From positions 1-64,000 of the forward strand of contig CAYFKR010000008.1 of assembly GCA_964343835.1 (NCBI GenBank): a DNA stretch of 64,000 nucleotides, read 5' to 3'. Below are positions 26,648-34,668 of the stretch, one piece after another. The notes beneath the pieces were generated by a model. It had not been told where the DNA came from. It searched no databases and saw only the letters and a program-made list of their open reading frames with translations. Source of the stretch: CALEMW01 sp964343835 (GTDB taxonomy: Bacteria; Krumholzibacteriota; Krumholzibacteriia; LZORAL124-64-63). The translations under genes were made by a program, and so were the position numbers. Positions within the stretch are counted from its first letter, which is position 1. Each line of letters begins with the position of its first letter.

Positions 26648-27295
26648 ATGCGATATGCGAAAGCGACCGCCGTTCTGGCCATTCTGCTGTGCGCTAATGC
26701 AATCCTGGCGGAGACCGTCGTCCAGACGGTGAGCCTGCCGCGCGCCCAGACCAACTGGATCGCCACGGCCGAATTCGAACAGGTGGATCCCACGATCCAC
26801 GCTCTGGCCAGCGTTCACATCGCCGTGGATGTCTGGGTCGACGGCAAGCTCTATCACGAGAACACGAGCGCTGAGCCGACGAACTGGAGCGACATCGTGA
26901 CCTGGTCGATGCGGGTGCGCGTGCCGTGGACCGCCGGCGGCGTCACGGTGCTCAACCAGAACGGCGCCTGGACCGGCTATGGTCCCCTCGAGGCCTTCGA
27001 CGGCAGCGTGGACTTCGAGGGCGGCAGCGGCGAGACCGCCCTCTTCGCCGCCCCGACCGGCCACGCCGGCGGCGTGATCTCCGAGGACTACCACGACGCC
27101 TTCTACGGCGACGAGACCGTCGTGCTGGACGTGCTGGGCCGCAGCTACTCCAACATGACCCTCAACGGCGCCGCGGGTGAGATGGAATCGGAGATCTGGA
27201 GCTCGGCCACCGTCACGGTAACCTACGAGCTCGTGCCCTGGGCCGTGAACAACGAGGACAAGAGCTGGGGCGAGGTGAAGAACCTCTTCCGGTAG
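26648..27295 (+). CDS. secreted protein with beta-rich domain and SWG-x-x-K-x-LFR tail
   Basis: A 215-residue exported protein. The signal peptide is KATAVLAILLCANAILAE. The mature part is beta-rich (HIAVDVWVDGKLYHENTS, WSMRVRVPWTAGGVTVLNQNG, ATVTVTYELVP), resembling 'choice-of-anchor' type adhesin domains, though I cannot name the family firmly. The C-terminus SWGEVKNLFR matches the tail of the lipoprotein at 21234. GGGAG precedes the ATG, and a candidate sigma-54 promoter lies 40 bases upstream, so expression may be conditional. It converges on the next gene five bases away. Confidence 0.72.
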   Translation: MRYAKATAVLAILLCANAILAETVVQTVSLPRAQTNWIATAEFEQVDPTIHALASVHIAVDVWVDGKLYHENTSAEPTNWSDIVTWSMRVRVPWTAGGVTVLNQNGAWTGYGPLEAFDGSVDFEGGSGETALFAAPTGHAGGVISEDYHDAFYGDETVVLDVLGRSYSNMTLNGAAGEMESEIWSSATVTVTYELVPWAVNNEDKSWGEVKNLFR

Positions 27296-27300
27296 GAAGA

Positions 27301-28101
27301 TCAGCGGCCGCGTGGCCATGACCACGCCCGCGAATCCACCGGCTCCTCCCAGGGAGCCGCCACCGGGCGCGCGACCCCGGACAGGGCGCGCGCCACCGGC
27401 AGCCCGTTGGGCAGCACCTTGTCCCGGGCGAAATCGAACGCGCCTGCGAGGGCCCTTCCCTTACGGGCGCGTCCGAGCGCCAGGCCCTGGAGCCCGTCTT
27501 CGTCGGGGTCCGGGGCTCCGTTCGTGCGGGCCAGCACGAACGCCTCCACCCACGTGTCGTCCAGCTTCTTCCCGAGCAGCCTATCGAGCCAGCCGTCGGC
27601 ATCCAACACCACCCAGCCGTCGAGGACCTGGAGGGTGCGGACGGAGCTGCAGTGGAGCTCGTAGTCGGTGCCGTCGTCGTGGAAGCGGATGACCGGCGAC
27701 CTCAGGTCCCACTCCCGAGCCAGGACGGTGCGCGAGACGTGGAGCGTGCCGGGGTGGTAGCCGAGGATGCTGTAGGGCAGCGGCACGGCGAGGTCGTCGG
27801 TGAGGGTGAGGATGAACTCGTAGCGGGCCTGGTACTGGTAGCGGATCTTCGGCGCGTCGGCGGCGCGCCGCTCCACGCTGACGACCATGTCGATGGGCAG
27901 CCTGGTCTCGCGGCCGGTGGCGGCCATCCACTCGACGATGTGGTCGCGGGTCCAGACTCCGATGGAATCGCCCTCCACCACCGACACGCAGAACTCGAAG
28001 AAGGGATCGCGGATCTCGGGCTCGTGCTGGTCGTCGGTGTCGTCGGCATGGACAGCGGCGGCGAGGAGCAGGATCAGGAAAATGCGGGCGAAGACGGGCA
28101 C
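27301..28101 (-). CDS. secreted protein of unknown function
   Basis: A 266-residue exported protein. The start is GTG at 28101, with GGAG six bases away, opening the signal peptide VFARIFLILLLAAAVHAD. The mature part starts acidic (DDTDDQHEPEIRDP) and then has mixed beta-like segments (FILTLTDDLAVPLPYSILGYHPGTLHVSRTVLA; SVRTLQVLDGWVVLD). The C-terminal 70 residues are Arg/Ala/Pro-rich. No domain or motif is recognised. It converges with the SWG-tail gene at 26648 and has its own promoter region upstream. Confidence 0.65.
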   Translation of the reverse strand: MPVFARIFLILLLAAAVHADDTDDQHEPEIRDPFFEFCVSVVEGDSIGVWTRDHIVEWMAATGRETRLPIDMVVSVERRAADAPKIRYQYQARYEFILTLTDDLAVPLPYSILGYHPGTLHVSRTVLAREWDLRSPVIRFHDDGTDYELHCSSVRTLQVLDGWVVLDADGWLDRLLGKKLDDTWVEAFVLARTNGAPDPDEDGLQGLALGRARKGRALAGAFDFARDKVLPNGLPVARALSGVARPVAAPWEEPVDSRAWSWPRGR

Positions 28102-28119
28102 TGGGTTCTCCGGGGACGA

Positions 28120-28210
28120 ACCGGGCGCCCCCAGGATTGGGAGACGCCCGGTCGTGTCAAGTCATTGGACCGCGGTGTGGAAGGGATCCAACGCGCGGAC
28201 AGACTGTCCG
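28120..28210. other. intergenic stretch with hairpin and 15-base palindrome
   Basis: The 217-base gap before the sigma-54 activator holds a stem ACCGGGCG (28120-28127) with CGCCCGGT (28145-28152), in the leader of the secreted-protein gene, and a near-perfect operator-like palindrome CGGACAGACTGTCCG (28196-28210). A TTGACA reads toward the 27301 gene near 28155-28160, but no good -10 follows. No gene is visible. Confidence 0.4.
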
Positions 28211-28318
28211 TTTGCGAGGTGCGGGCGCTCTTACACGCCAGGGGCCGCATCGCAGGGGGCCGGTACCACCGGCACCATCGGTAAAGCAACATGATCCGGG
28301 GATGAATGCAAGCGTCGT

Positions 28319-30796
28319 CTACTTGGGAGACTGGATGCCCAGCTTCTCCATCCGGCGATAGAGCTGGTTCCTGGAGACCCCCAGGGCGCGTGCGGCCTCG
28401 CTCCGGTTGCCGGAGTTGAGGACGAGGGCGTGACCGATGCGTTCCCGCTCGGCGGCCGCGAGGTGGGCGTTGAGACTGAGGCTGCCGCGATCCTTGTTCC
28501 GACGGTCGAGCCACGGCCTGAGCTGCTGGGGCAGCATGTCGCCGGAGGCCTTGCCGTTGTGCCGGGCCAACAACGCCATGCGGCGGGTCATCGCCTCGAG
28601 CTCACGAACGTTACCGGGCCAGGGATAACGTTTGAAGACGGCCATGACCTTGCGGTCGAAGAGCTTCGCAGGCGGCACGGCCTCACCGATGGCGCGCTCG
28701 ATGAAGAGCGCCATGAGCGCCAGAAGGTCCTCGGGCCTCTCCCGCAGCGGCGGGATCTGCATCTCGAGCGTCTGCAGCCGGTAGTAGAGATCCTGTCGGA
28801 ACCGGCTCTCCGCGATCAGTTCGGGAAGCGGGGCGTTGGTCGCCGCGATGATCCGCAGATCGACGTGCCGCTCTTCCGGATCACCCAACCGCCGGTAAGT
28901 ACCCTCCTGGAGCAGGCGCAGCAGCTTCACCTGGAGATACGACGGCATGTCGCCGATCTCGTCCAGGAACAGGGTGCCGCCGTCGGCCTCCTCACAGAGA
29001 CCAGGCTTCGCGATCTCCGCTCCGGTATAGGCGCCTTTGGCATGCCCGAAGAACTCGCGTTCGAACAGGGTCTCAGGAATCGCCGCACAGTTCACCGGCA
29101 CGAACGGAGCTTCGGCACGCTCGCCCCTCTCGTGGACCATGCGGGCGACGAGTTCCTTGCCGGTGCCGGTCTCTCCGGTGATGAGGACAGGCTCGATGGT
29201 CGACGAGGCGATCTCGACCATGGTCTGGAGCTTCTTCATGGAGGGGGCGGAGGCTATGAAGGGTTTGTTTCCCACGATCTCGGGCTCATTGCGACGCTCG
29301 CCGGGCGTCTTCCGCAGCCAGACAGGTGTCCCCATCTGGCGCATGGCGTCCATCAGGGTTTCGCAGTCGTTCTGGCCGGGTTCGTACTCCAGGTCCGCAT
29401 ACGTGTGATACGCATCGATGGCATAGCTCCACGCCTCCTCCAAGTGCGTATACGGCGCATCATCCTGGTCGTGGATACCGAGGTCGATCTCCTTGGCCTT
29501 GAGAGCGAACCAGCCATACCTGGTACGGGCCGCCTCGAGCTGAGAGTGCCCCAACTCCCTCTTCGCACCCATCTTGCGGAACAGCTCGACGGACTGACGG
29601 CTGTACACCAAAGCCTGCTTGAAGTTGTCCAGCTCACGGTATGCCCTGGACAGGTCACGCTGCGCGATGCCGATTTCGAATCGTTCGTCGCACTTCTCGC
29701 ATGCCTCGATGGCTTCCTTGAGGAAGGGGATGGCTTCGAAAGCCTCCCCCGCCTGAAGGCGGAGAGAAGCGAGGCGGCGCATGCATTCAGCTACGATGTC
29801 GCCGTTGGGGGCTAGTTGTTTGCCGAGGTCTAGCGCATGAGTGTAGTAGCGGTGTGCAGACTCGTAGCTCTCACTTGCCGATGCAATATCACCCAACAGT
29901 TCATTGACTAGAGGCTCATACCTCGATTCAGCTTCATGCTCAAAACCAGCAAGCAACTCCAATGCTGACACACGAGCTTCGTCGATATGGCCATTCAATA
30001 AAGCCGCCCTAGCTCTAACAATTGAAAAGGCAGGTCGATGGCTTTGGTCAGATTGAGTCCTTAGCAGAGCATCTGCCTCATCGCACCTGTTCAAAGCCTT
30101 AGCAACATCACCGCTCTTGACAGCAACAATCGACAAGTTCAGAAGGATATGCACACGCTTACGAGGTTGATTTACCAGCTGGGTTTTACCCAAAGCACTT
30201 TCTAGCTGCATGGTAGCGGGCTCATATTGGCCTGCAGTCATCAATACAAGCCCATATGAGTTCAAAGCTACAATCTCATTGAACGTGTCCCCTATTGCTT
30301 GAGACAAGCTGATTGCCTGGGACAAGTCTGAAAGTGCAGATGACATATACCCCAAGCGATACTGCACCATGCCTCTGAGAGTCAGAAGCTCGTTCAAAAT
30401 TTCCGTTTGCTTACGGGCCTTCACTCGCTTGATCAAGTTGCGGACATGATCTAGCGCTACGTTCAGCTTTCCCTTCTTAACTAGCAACCAGCCCCACAGT
30501 ACTTCCATCCGGGGATCACCAGTTGGTATAAGCTGAAGCTTTTGAACAGAAATCAACAGCCTCTCAGCTTCTTCATATTGGCCCGAAAAATACAGAGAGT
30601 AAGACAGGAGCTGAAGAATATCCTCAGCACTTCTCCCCCCATTAAAATGCCAATCATCACCCTCAAGCAAAGTGACGCACTCCTGGATGCACTGCGCATA
30701 CTGCTCAGTCGAATACAGGAGATATGCGCGCTGATACAGATGCTCACCTAAGCGGGCACTTGGATCTATCTGCTTGATGAGTGATTCAAGGTTCAT
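28319..30796 (-). CDS. sigma-54-dependent activator with N-terminal TPR sensor region
   Basis: An 825-residue cytoplasmic bacterial enhancer-binding protein. Residues 1 to about 480 form helical TPR-like repeats (AYLLYSTEQYAQCIQECVTLL, SYSLYFSGQYEEAERLL, VALNSYGLVLMTAGQYEPA) instead of a receiver or GAF sensor. The AAA+ domain follows: Walker A GETGTGKE, GAYTGA loop (GAFTGA class, contacts sigma-54), Walker B LFLDEIGDMP, arginine finger region and a Fis-type HTH at the end (RSEAARALGVSRNQLYRRMEKLG). The ATG at 30796 overlaps the preceding small secreted gene by 11 bases. Codons of the N-terminal half (about 29,800-30,800) are far more AT-rich than elsewhere. Confidence 0.9.
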   Translation of the reverse strand: MNLESLIKQIDPSARLGEHLYQRAYLLYSTEQYAQCIQECVTLLEGDDWHFNGGRSAEDILQLLSYSLYFSGQYEEAERLLISVQKLQLIPTGDPRMEVLWGWLLVKKGKLNVALDHVRNLIKRVKARKQTEILNELLTLRGMVQYRLGYMSSALSDLSQAISLSQAIGDTFNEIVALNSYGLVLMTAGQYEPATMQLESALGKTQLVNQPRKRVHILLNLSIVAVKSGDVAKALNRCDEADALLRTQSDQSHRPAFSIVRARAALLNGHIDEARVSALELLAGFEHEAESRYEPLVNELLGDIASASESYESAHRYYTHALDLGKQLAPNGDIVAECMRRLASLRLQAGEAFEAIPFLKEAIEACEKCDERFEIGIAQRDLSRAYRELDNFKQALVYSRQSVELFRKMGAKRELGHSQLEAARTRYGWFALKAKEIDLGIHDQDDAPYTHLEEAWSYAIDAYHTYADLEYEPGQNDCETLMDAMRQMGTPVWLRKTPGERRNEPEIVGNKPFIASAPSMKKLQTMVEIASSTIEPVLITGETGTGKELVARMVHERGERAEAPFVPVNCAAIPETLFEREFFGHAKGAYTGAEIAKPGLCEEADGGTLFLDEIGDMPSYLQVKLLRLLQEGTYRRLGDPEERHVDLRIIAATNAPLPELIAESRFRQDLYYRLQTLEMQIPPLRERPEDLLALMALFIERAIGEAVPPAKLFDRKVMAVFKRYPWPGNVRELEAMTRRMALLARHNGKASGDMLPQQLRPWLDRRNKDRGSLSLNAHLAAAERERIGHALVLNSGNRSEAARALGVSRNQLYRRMEKLGIQSPK

Positions 30797-31076
30797 TGAA
30801 CCAACTCTCTAGATTGAATAGGCGATAGTTGAAGACTACGACTGTTGACCTCGTGAAGATCACATCACTGATATAGAGCAGGTGTCCTTTCGTGTAGGTA
30901 TCCTGATCTTCAACCACAATCTCAGGAGTCTTCGACGGTGTCAGATCTCCGCCACCCGGATCCCCATCAGCCCCCCCCAGCTCATCCTCATAGATATACA
31001 ACTGCCTCTCATAGGCAGACGCGCTGCCTACGATGGTGCAGAGGGCGATGAACAGGATGAGGAGTCGTCTCAACAT
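30786..31076 (-). CDS. small secreted protein coupled to the sigma-54 activator
   Basis: A 96-residue protein. RRLLILFIALCTIVGSASAY is a signal peptide; the short mature part is acidic and Gly/Asp-rich (EDELGGADGDPGGGDLTP), then beta-like (HLLYISDVIFTRSTVVVFNYRLFNLESW). The ATG at 31076 has AAGGGATCC at about nine bases. A longer frame to 31334 is rejected because it runs through the candidate promoter. The stop lies inside the activator start, so expression is coupled, suggesting it is a partner or signal element of the regulator. No family recognised. Confidence 0.65.
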   Translation of the reverse strand: MLRRLLILFIALCTIVGSASAYERQLYIYEDELGGADGDPGGGDLTPSKTPEIVVEDQDTYTKGHLLYISDVIFTRSTVVVFNYRLFNLESWFNEP

Positions 31077-31141
31077 CTCAGGATCCCTTGTTGGGAGTTT
31101 CAGTCTCGCCGATTGGGAGCGGCCCGGACGGGGCCTTATCA

Positions 31142-31157
31142 TGCAAGGTTCGATCCG
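31142..31157 (-). promoter_or_regulatory. candidate sigma-54 promoter of the activator operon
   Basis: On the minus strand CGGATCGAACCTTGCA has GG and GC exactly ten bases apart (31156-31155 and 31144-31143), with TTGCA as -12. The predicted start is near 31131, 55 bases before the ATG at 31076. With the site at 26594 it suggests the activator regulates itself. The rest of the 312-base gap to 31388 holds no gene I can support. Confidence 0.5.
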
Positions 31158-31388
31158 TGAATGCGTATCCCTGGCAGTCGCTGCGGCGAGAAGCAGCGCA
31201 ACCAAGGCTCGATGGGTTGTCATGTCGAATCGGGAGGTATCCGACAAGCAAAAACAGCGATCCATAGGATTCGAGGCCGGCTTTGCCGGATTCGCCATGC
31301 GGCGAATGTCCCTCCAAGACAAGGACTTTCTCACAGTTGAGTAAATCCGTCAACGCCGAACTATAAAGTCTGTTAATAGTGCAGGGAT

Positions 31389-31967
31389 CTAGAGTCCGAA
31401 GTGCGACAAGTCGCCTGATGATGCTTCCGGATGATAGGTCAGCCCCACGACGCTCCCCTGCCGCACGCCCACGACTTCATCATTCCAGTTGGCCACGACC
31501 TCGACCCCATCCCCGACCTCCAGAACCCGCGGCGCCCGGATGAACACGCCCTCCGCCGTCGTCCCGTCGGCCATGGTCACCGTATCGATGAACGAGTCCA
31601 CCTGTCGCCCGAACCCGTTCCTCCGCACCAGCACGTCCAGCAGTCCGAGGGGCTCCACGCCGTGCCGGTCGTTGTCCTCCTCGATCCTCTTCGCCAGCAT
31701 GATCAGCCCGGCGCACGTCCCCAGGATCGTGCGGCCGCTGGCGGCGAAGTCGAGGATGGGCTGGCGCATGCCCGTCTTGTCGATCAGGCGGGTCATGGTG
31801 GTGGACTCGCCGCCGGGGATGATCAGGGCGCGGACGTCGTCCAGTTCGGCGGGGCGGCGCACGCGCACGTGGGGCGTGCCCTGGCGGTCGAGGGCCTGTT
31901 CGTGGAGTTCGAAGTCGCCCTGGAGAGCGAGCACGCCCACGGGGCGCTGGTCGGTGACGTTGCTCAT
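31389..31967 (-). CDS. pdxT: pyridoxal 5'-phosphate synthase, glutaminase subunit
   Basis: Releases ammonia from glutamine for PLP assembly on PdxS. The 192-residue class I glutaminase has GVLALQGDFELH at the N-terminus, PGGESTTM, the nucleophile Cys in GTCAGLIMLA (about residue 81) and the His-Glu part of the triad in YHPEAS near the C-terminus. Start at 31967 has AAAGG seven bases away. Its partner pdxS lies 167 bases upstream on the same strand, with a hairpin and inverted repeat between, so pdxT could be attenuated or have its own promoter. Confidence 0.93.
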   Translation of the reverse strand: MSNVTDQRPVGVLALQGDFELHEQALDRQGTPHVRVRRPAELDDVRALIIPGGESTTMTRLIDKTGMRQPILDFAASGRTILGTCAGLIMLAKRIEEDNDRHGVEPLGLLDVLVRRNGFGRQVDSFIDTVTMADGTTAEGVFIRAPRVLEVGDGVEVVANWNDEVVGVRQGSVVGLTYHPEASSGDLSHFGL

Positions 31968-32025
31968 GTGACCTTTCGTGCCGCTGGTGCGTGGATCCAC
32001 GCACGGGGCGTATCGTCCATCAAGA

Positions 32026-32055
32026 ACGCCCGGCCCGGGAGCCCAGGCCGGGCGT
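32026..32055 (-). other. strong hairpin between pdxS and pdxT
   Basis: ACGCCCGGCC (32026-32035) pairs perfectly with GGCCGGGCGT (32046-32055) around a 10-base loop. On the minus strand CTTGATG follows, a poor T tract, so it may be a weak terminator or mRNA-stabilising stem between the two PLP synthase genes. Confidence 0.5.
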
Positions 32056-32075
32056 GGTCCTGATGGAAAACCGAA

Positions 32076-32093
32076 TAGTGGACTTGTCCACTA
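32076..32093 (-). promoter_or_regulatory. 18-base inverted repeat in the pdxS-pdxT gap
   Basis: TAGTGGACTTGTCCACTA has perfect 8-base arms around TT. It is too short to terminate and is symmetric like a dimeric-regulator operator, placed about 110 bases upstream of pdxT. The binding protein is unknown; nearby candidates in the window include the Rrf2 protein, but nothing links them. Confidence 0.45.
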
Positions 32094-32134
32094 ACAGCCT
32101 AAACACGTATGCATCGACGGCGACCGTGCAGAAT

Positions 32135-33040
32135 TTACCAGCCGCGCGCCGCCATCTTCTCGTCCTCCGGCAGCGATGCCACGTCGATCCCCTCCATCGC
32201 CTCGCCCAGATCCATGGAGATCTCGAGCAGCTTGGCGGGGTCGTCGTAGTACGTGACGGCCTGGACGATGGCCTCGGCCCGCGGCTTCGGGTCGTTGGAC
32301 TTGAAGATGCCCGAACCCACGAACACCGTCTCGGCGCCGAGCTGCATCATCAGCGAAGCGTCGGCGGGCGTCGCCACGCCGCCGGCCGCGAAGTTCGGCA
32401 CGGGCAGCTTGCCCAGCTTGGCCACCTCGAGAACGATGTGGTAGGGCGCACCCATGTTCTTGGCCTCGGCCATCAGCTCGTCGGGGCGCAGCACCGTCAG
32501 GCGGCGGATCTCCTCCTGCACCTGACGCATGTGGCGCACGGCTTCGACGATGTTGCCGCTGCCGGCCTCGCCCTTGGTGCGGATCATGGCCGCGCCCTCT
32601 CCGATCCTCCGGAGAGCTTCGCCGAGGTTCCTGCACCCGCAGACAAACGGCACCTTGAAGGGCCACTTGTCCACGTGGTTCTTCTCGTCGGCGGGCGTGA
32701 GGACCTCCGACTCGTCGATGAAGTCGATCCCGAGGGCCTCGAGCACCTGCGCCTCGGCGAAGTGGCCGATGCGGCACTTGGCCATGACCGGGATGGACAC
32801 CGTGTCCTGGATCTCCTTGATCATCTTCGGCTGGCTCATGCGGGCGATGCCGCCGTCGGCGCGGATGTCGGCGGGGATGCGCTCCAGCGCCATCACGGCC
32901 ACCGCGCCCGCCTCTTCGGCGATCTTGGCCTGCTCGGCGTTGGTCACGTCCATGATGCAGCCGCCCTTGAGCATCTCGGCCAGGCCGACCTTCAGCTGCA
33001 TGCGCTCCTGAATCTTCTCATCGGTCCAAGGCGTGTTCAT
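32135..33040 (-). CDS. pdxS: pyridoxal 5'-phosphate synthase, lyase subunit
   Basis: Builds PLP from ribose 5-phosphate, glyceraldehyde 3-phosphate and PdxT-derived ammonia. The 301-residue TIM barrel is nearly as conserved as expected: GGCIMDVTNAEQAKIAEEAGA, MALERIPADIRADGGIARMS, the lysine-containing PVMAKCRIGHF (chromophore Lys), and IRTKGEAGSGN (second catalytic Lys). Start at 33040 is 22 bases after the proS stop. It belongs to the proS-pdxS-pdxT run. Confidence 0.95.
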   Translation of the reverse strand: MNTPWTDEKIQERMQLKVGLAEMLKGGCIMDVTNAEQAKIAEEAGAVAVMALERIPADIRADGGIARMSQPKMIKEIQDTVSIPVMAKCRIGHFAEAQVLEALGIDFIDESEVLTPADEKNHVDKWPFKVPFVCGCRNLGEALRRIGEGAAMIRTKGEAGSGNIVEAVRHMRQVQEEIRRLTVLRPDELMAEAKNMGAPYHIVLEVAKLGKLPVPNFAAGGVATPADASLMMQLGAETVFVGSGIFKSNDPKPRAEAIVQAVTYYDDPAKLLEISMDLGEAMEGIDVASLPEDEKMAARGW

Positions 33041-33061
33041 GACCGCCTCCCTTCTATCGGG

Positions 33062-34540
33062 CTAGTAGGCCTGCGCGAACAGCACGCGCTTCTTGCTCGG
33101 GTTCCCGCAGCGGATGCACTGGCCGTCCTCGGCCTCGGCGTCCAGCGGGATGTTGCGAATGGTGACCTTCGTCTCGTTCTGGATGGCTTCCTCGCACTCC
33201 GTCTCACCGCAGTGGTGGCAGTGCGCGAAGCCGCCTTCGCCCTCGTACAGGGCGGTGAATTCGTCCCAGGTGTCCAGCTTGCAGGTGTTGGCCGTACGAC
33301 GGTCCAGGGCCGCCTGGTACAGCTCCGACTGCATGCGCTCGAGGTGGCCGTTCACGGCGTCCACCAGGTCGGCCAGGGGCGTGGGGTGCTTGGCGCCGTC
33401 GTGGCGGGTGGCCAGCACGCAGGCGTCGTTCTCCACGTCGCGGGGGCCCAGCTCGATGCGGATGGGCATGCCCTTGCGCTCCCACTCGGCGTACTTCCAG
33501 CCGGGGCGCATCTTGTCGCGGTCGTCGATCTGCACGAAGCCGATGGACGGGCGCAGCATCTCCTGGAGCTCCTTCGCCTTGTTCAGCACCAGCTCCTTGC
33601 CCTCGTCGTCGCGCCAGATGGGCACGATGACGGCCTTGCGCTGGGCCACCTTCGGCGGAATCACCAGGCCGTTGTCGTCGCTGTGGGTCATGATCAGGGC
33701 GCCGATCAGGCGCGTCGACACGCCCCAGCTCGTGGCCCACACATGGTCCTCCACGCCCTCGCTGGTCTGGTACTTCACGTCGAAGGCCTTGGCGAAGTTC
33801 TGGCCCAGGTCGTGACTGGTGCCGGCCTGCAGGGCCTTGTTGTCCTGCATCATGGCCTCGATGCTGAACGTCTCCTCGGCGCCGGCGAAGCGCTCGCGCG
33901 GGGTCTTCACGCCGCAGACCACAGGCATCGCCAGGATCTCCTCGGCGAACCAGCGGTAGCACTCCAGCATCTTCAGCGTTTCCTCGCGGGCCTCATCGGC
34001 CGTGGCGTGGGCGGTGTGCCCCTCCTGCCACAGGAACTCGGCGGTGCGCAGGAACAGGCGCGTGCGCATCTCCCAGCGCATCACGTTGGCCCACTGGTTG
34101 ATGAGCACCGGCAGGTCGCGGTAGCTCTGGATCCACTTGCGGTAGGTGTCCCAGATGACCGTCTCGCTGGTGGGGCGGATGATCAGCTCTTCCTCGAGCT
34201 TCGACGTGGGGTCAGGCACCACGGTGACCTTGCCGTCCACCTCGGCCGTCTTCAGGCGCGAGTGCGTGACGATGGCGCACTCCTTGGCGAAGCCCTCCAC
34301 GTGCTCCGCCTCCTTCGCCAGAAAGCTCTTGGGGATCAGCAGCGGGAAGTAGGCGTTGACGTGGCCCAGCTCCTTGAAGCGGTCGTCCAGCCAGCGCTGC
34401 ATCATCTCCCACAGGCTGTAGCCGTTGGGCTTGATGACCATGCAGCCGCGGACGGGGCTGTTCTCGGCCAGCTCGGCGGCCTGGATCACGTCCAGGTACC
34501 AGCGTGAATAGTCGTCGCTGCGTTTGGTGATGTCGGCCAT
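33062..34540 (-). CDS. proS: prolyl-tRNA synthetase, archaeal/eukaryotic type
   Basis: Charges tRNA-Pro. The 492-residue class II synthetase is the short ProS3 form without the bacterial editing insertion. Class II motifs appear as ARGCMV-like 'SPVRGCMVIKPNGYSLWE' (motif 1 area), 'RTRLFLRTAEFLWQEGHTAHA' (motif 2) and the ATP site near 'TSWGVSTRLIGALIMTHSDDNGL' (motif 3). The C-terminal zinc domain has CHHC and CIRC, and the protein ends FAQAY as in archaeal-type enzymes. Start at 34540 follows GGAGAGG. pdxS follows on the same strand. Confidence 0.93.
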   Translation of the reverse strand: MADITKRSDDYSRWYLDVIQAAELAENSPVRGCMVIKPNGYSLWEMMQRWLDDRFKELGHVNAYFPLLIPKSFLAKEAEHVEGFAKECAIVTHSRLKTAEVDGKVTVVPDPTSKLEEELIIRPTSETVIWDTYRKWIQSYRDLPVLINQWANVMRWEMRTRLFLRTAEFLWQEGHTAHATADEAREETLKMLECYRWFAEEILAMPVVCGVKTPRERFAGAEETFSIEAMMQDNKALQAGTSHDLGQNFAKAFDVKYQTSEGVEDHVWATSWGVSTRLIGALIMTHSDDNGLVIPPKVAQRKAVIVPIWRDDEGKELVLNKAKELQEMLRPSIGFVQIDDRDKMRPGWKYAEWERKGMPIRIELGPRDVENDACVLATRHDGAKHPTPLADLVDAVNGHLERMQSELYQAALDRRTANTCKLDTWDEFTALYEGEGGFAHCHHCGETECEEAIQNETKVTIRNIPLDAEAEDGQCIRCGNPSKKRVLFAQAY

Positions 34541-34668
34541 GGGGGTCCTCTCCGGGGCCCGGAATCCTCGTGTACGGACGGATACGCGGCGGTCTCCGGA
34601 TTCCGGGCGACCGCCGCGCACAAGATAACACCTGGACGGGCTGCGGGAAAGTCCAGCGGCGGATGGGA

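Noticed and set aside
31077..31334. Longer start for the small secreted protein
   Set aside because: It passes through the candidate sigma-54 promoter and places the signal peptide inside the protein; ATG at 31076 is better placed.
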